Assembly: GCA_009930355.1 (NCBI GenBank)
Contig: RZYK01000013.1
Coordinates: 1-22,479, forward strand
Length of the DNA: 22,479 bases
DNA from: Campylobacterota bacterium
GTDB lineage: Bacteria > Campylobacterota > Campylobacteria > Campylobacterales > Sulfurospirillaceae
Direction: 5' to 3'
Shown here: piece by piece, positions 21,394 through 22,479 of the stretch
Layout: the number at the start of each line of letters is the position of its first letter
Numbering within the stretch: position 1 is the first letter of the stretch
Notes under the pieces: model-generated
What the model was told of the DNA's origin: nothing
The model's input: the letters and a program-made list of their open reading frames with translations, nothing else
The model's database searches: none
Translations under genes and position numbers: made by a program

Positions 21394-22430
21394 TGTTTGA
21401 TGTCAATAAACTATTATTAAAAGAAAAATACTCCGTAGATGTTAAAGTAAATTATAGTTCAAATTACTGGGTATCAGGAATATTGAATATCTCACAAGAC
21501 AATATTACACTTATTATTTATGGTGAAACACACGAAAAAAGTGACTATAAATACAATGGACAGTTTAAACAACTTATATGCACGAATTATCTTAATACAG
21601 TATTTATATTATTAGATGTAACGTTAATAAAGTCTCATAGTGCGAGGTTATCACAAGATATAGGTTCTTTTTACAACGAGTATCAAGTTTCTGAACTTTT
21701 ATTTAATAAAGATCACAGAAGCAATATTGCAAATTTTTCTCAAATATCTTTTAAATCAAAAGATTTACAAAAATGGATTGGACATACACAATTACAAAAT
21801 GACATAATTGATGAATACTTTTCAAAAAAAAACAATCAGTTAGATACAAAAGAACTTTTAATAGAAATTGGCAATATGTATTTAATTATACATTATCCAA
21901 CAAATCAATATTGGAGTCCTGATGATTACCGAGCAGGAATAGAATTTATTCCTGCGTTTAATATTGTTTTTCACGAAGAAGTTTCTTTTGCTTTTATCAA
22001 AAAGAAATATTTTGAATTACTAAATCTATTATATTTATTGTTTGGATATGATTTAGATGTAGATGAAATTAAATTTATTAATAACGACACTTCTTTCTCA
22101 TATTATTATAAACAAAGACTTGATAGAACTTATGATAGAAATCAACTTGTTCCATTGGGACATAATTTAAAATTCAATGATAATAATATTTTAGAAACTC
22201 CAATAGAAATCTTTCAAAAATATTTTAGATTAAATGATTTGCAAAAACAGTTTTTTCAAAGTTTTAAAAAATATCGACAATTTAAATATGGAGAAGAAAA
22301 ATTTTTAGGGTATTTTAGAATTTTGGAAAATATAATGTTTGATGAAGAAATCTTAACAAAAGAAAAAGCAGATGACTTATTAACTCAACTTTCGCACATA
22401 GATTTCAATAAATCCACGAACTTAACTTGA
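21393..22430 (+). CDS. ApeA-like protein, apparently without its C-terminal HEPN nuclease end
   Basis: The 345 residues resemble the N-terminal domain of ApeA-type abortive-infection proteins: WVSGILNISQDNITLIIYGE, then a LLDV strand and FSQISFKSKDLQKWIG. The later helical part (FQSFKKYRQFKYGEEKFLGYFRILENIMF) looks like the beginning of a HEPN domain. The catalytic RxxxxH that follows in active members is not present before the stop at 22428, and neither other forward frame continues it. It may be truncated, or it may be a non-nuclease relative. Its ATG overlaps the stop of the type IIG enzyme (TAATG), so it is translated with it. The gene is the most AT-rich in the window and carries no palindrome. 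The family assignment is from memory of the pattern and is moderate. Confidence 0.5.
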   Translation: MFDVNKLLLKEKYSVDVKVNYSSNYWVSGILNISQDNITLIIYGETHEKSDYKYNGQFKQLICTNYLNTVFILLDVTLIKSHSARLSQDIGSFYNEYQVSELLFNKDHRSNIANFSQISFKSKDLQKWIGHTQLQNDIIDEYFSKKNNQLDTKELLIEIGNMYLIIHYPTNQYWSPDDYRAGIEFIPAFNIVFHEEVSFAFIKKKYFELLNLLYLLFGYDLDVDEIKFINNDTSFSYYYKQRLDRTYDRNQLVPLGHNLKFNDNNILETPIEIFQKYFRLNDLQKQFFQSFKKYRQFKYGEEKFLGYFRILENIMFDEEILTKEKADDLLTQLSHIDFNKSTNLT

Positions 22431-22461
22431 GTATTAAAGCCCATAAATAGGCACTTTTTAG

Positions 22462-22467
22462 TATAAT
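22462..22467 (+). promoter_or_regulatory. Possible -10 box of the next gene
   Basis: TATAAT follows a T-rich stretch near the end of the window. No -35 box is at the expected distance. The gene it would serve lies outside. Confidence 0.35.
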
Positions 22468-22479
22468 TTTGTTACCACA

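Noticed and set aside
1..22479. CRISPR array, tRNA, rRNA, transposase or integrase
   Set aside because: I saw no regularly spaced direct repeats, cloverleaf, rRNA-like stretch or recombinase motif on either strand.

Overview
The window most likely comes from a Campylobacterota chromosome, probably a free-living diazotroph of the Sulfurospirillum type. The reasons are AT-rich coding, the histidine-kinase H-box variant AHQWRQPLN, sigma-54 promoters of the GGAAC-type known from Helicobacter/Campylobacter flagellar genes, a phase-variable poly-G tract, and a nif set typical of that group. The genus is inferred from style, not from a search.

Layout. 2-721: 3' part of a sensor histidine kinase. 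711-1457 (minus): a ferredoxin and a NifX-like protein, driven by a sigma-54 promoter at 1566-1580. 1650-6322: a single-chain restriction-modification-specificity enzyme of 1243 residues with a G8 tract near its start, then an unknown protein. 6445-7478 (minus): a putative HTH / nucleotidyltransferase toxin-antitoxin pair with a consensus sigma-70 promoter whose spacer is a repeated operator. 7704-10303: nifE-nifN. 10418-11482: a solitary HsdR-N-type nuclease-like protein. 11677-12612: homocysteine S-methyltransferase. 12656-13738 (minus): bacterioferritin and TrmO. 13846-16615: nifX, a DUF269 protein, nifF, nifW, nifZ, a ferredoxin-like protein lacking most cluster ligands, and a true 2Fe-2S ferredoxin. 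16678-18230: rpoN-nifQ. 18292-22430: a second, Eco57I-like restriction-methylation enzyme overlapping an ApeA-like protein that seems to lack its nuclease end.

How it fits together. The nif genes cover FeMo-cofactor assembly (NifE/N, NifX, NifQ), electron supply (NifF and ferredoxins), nitrogenase maturation or protection (NifW, NifZ) and their own sigma factor (RpoN). Three transcription starts carry matching -24/-12 elements, so rpoN in the same cluster probably serves them. Defence-type genes fill the gaps between nif transcription units and leave the nif genes intact.

The most striking unexplained signal is the palindrome TTACATGTAA, present in 17 perfect copies, both between genes and inside reading frames (as TCK or LHV). 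It is absent from the most AT-rich, probably newest, genes. The other leading observations are the probable phase variation of the first restriction enzyme and the operator-in-promoter design of the toxin-antitoxin operon. I saw no rRNA, tRNA, CRISPR array, transposase or integrase. No gene-free stretch exceeds 300 bases; the longest, 7479-7703, holds the two promoters described below.
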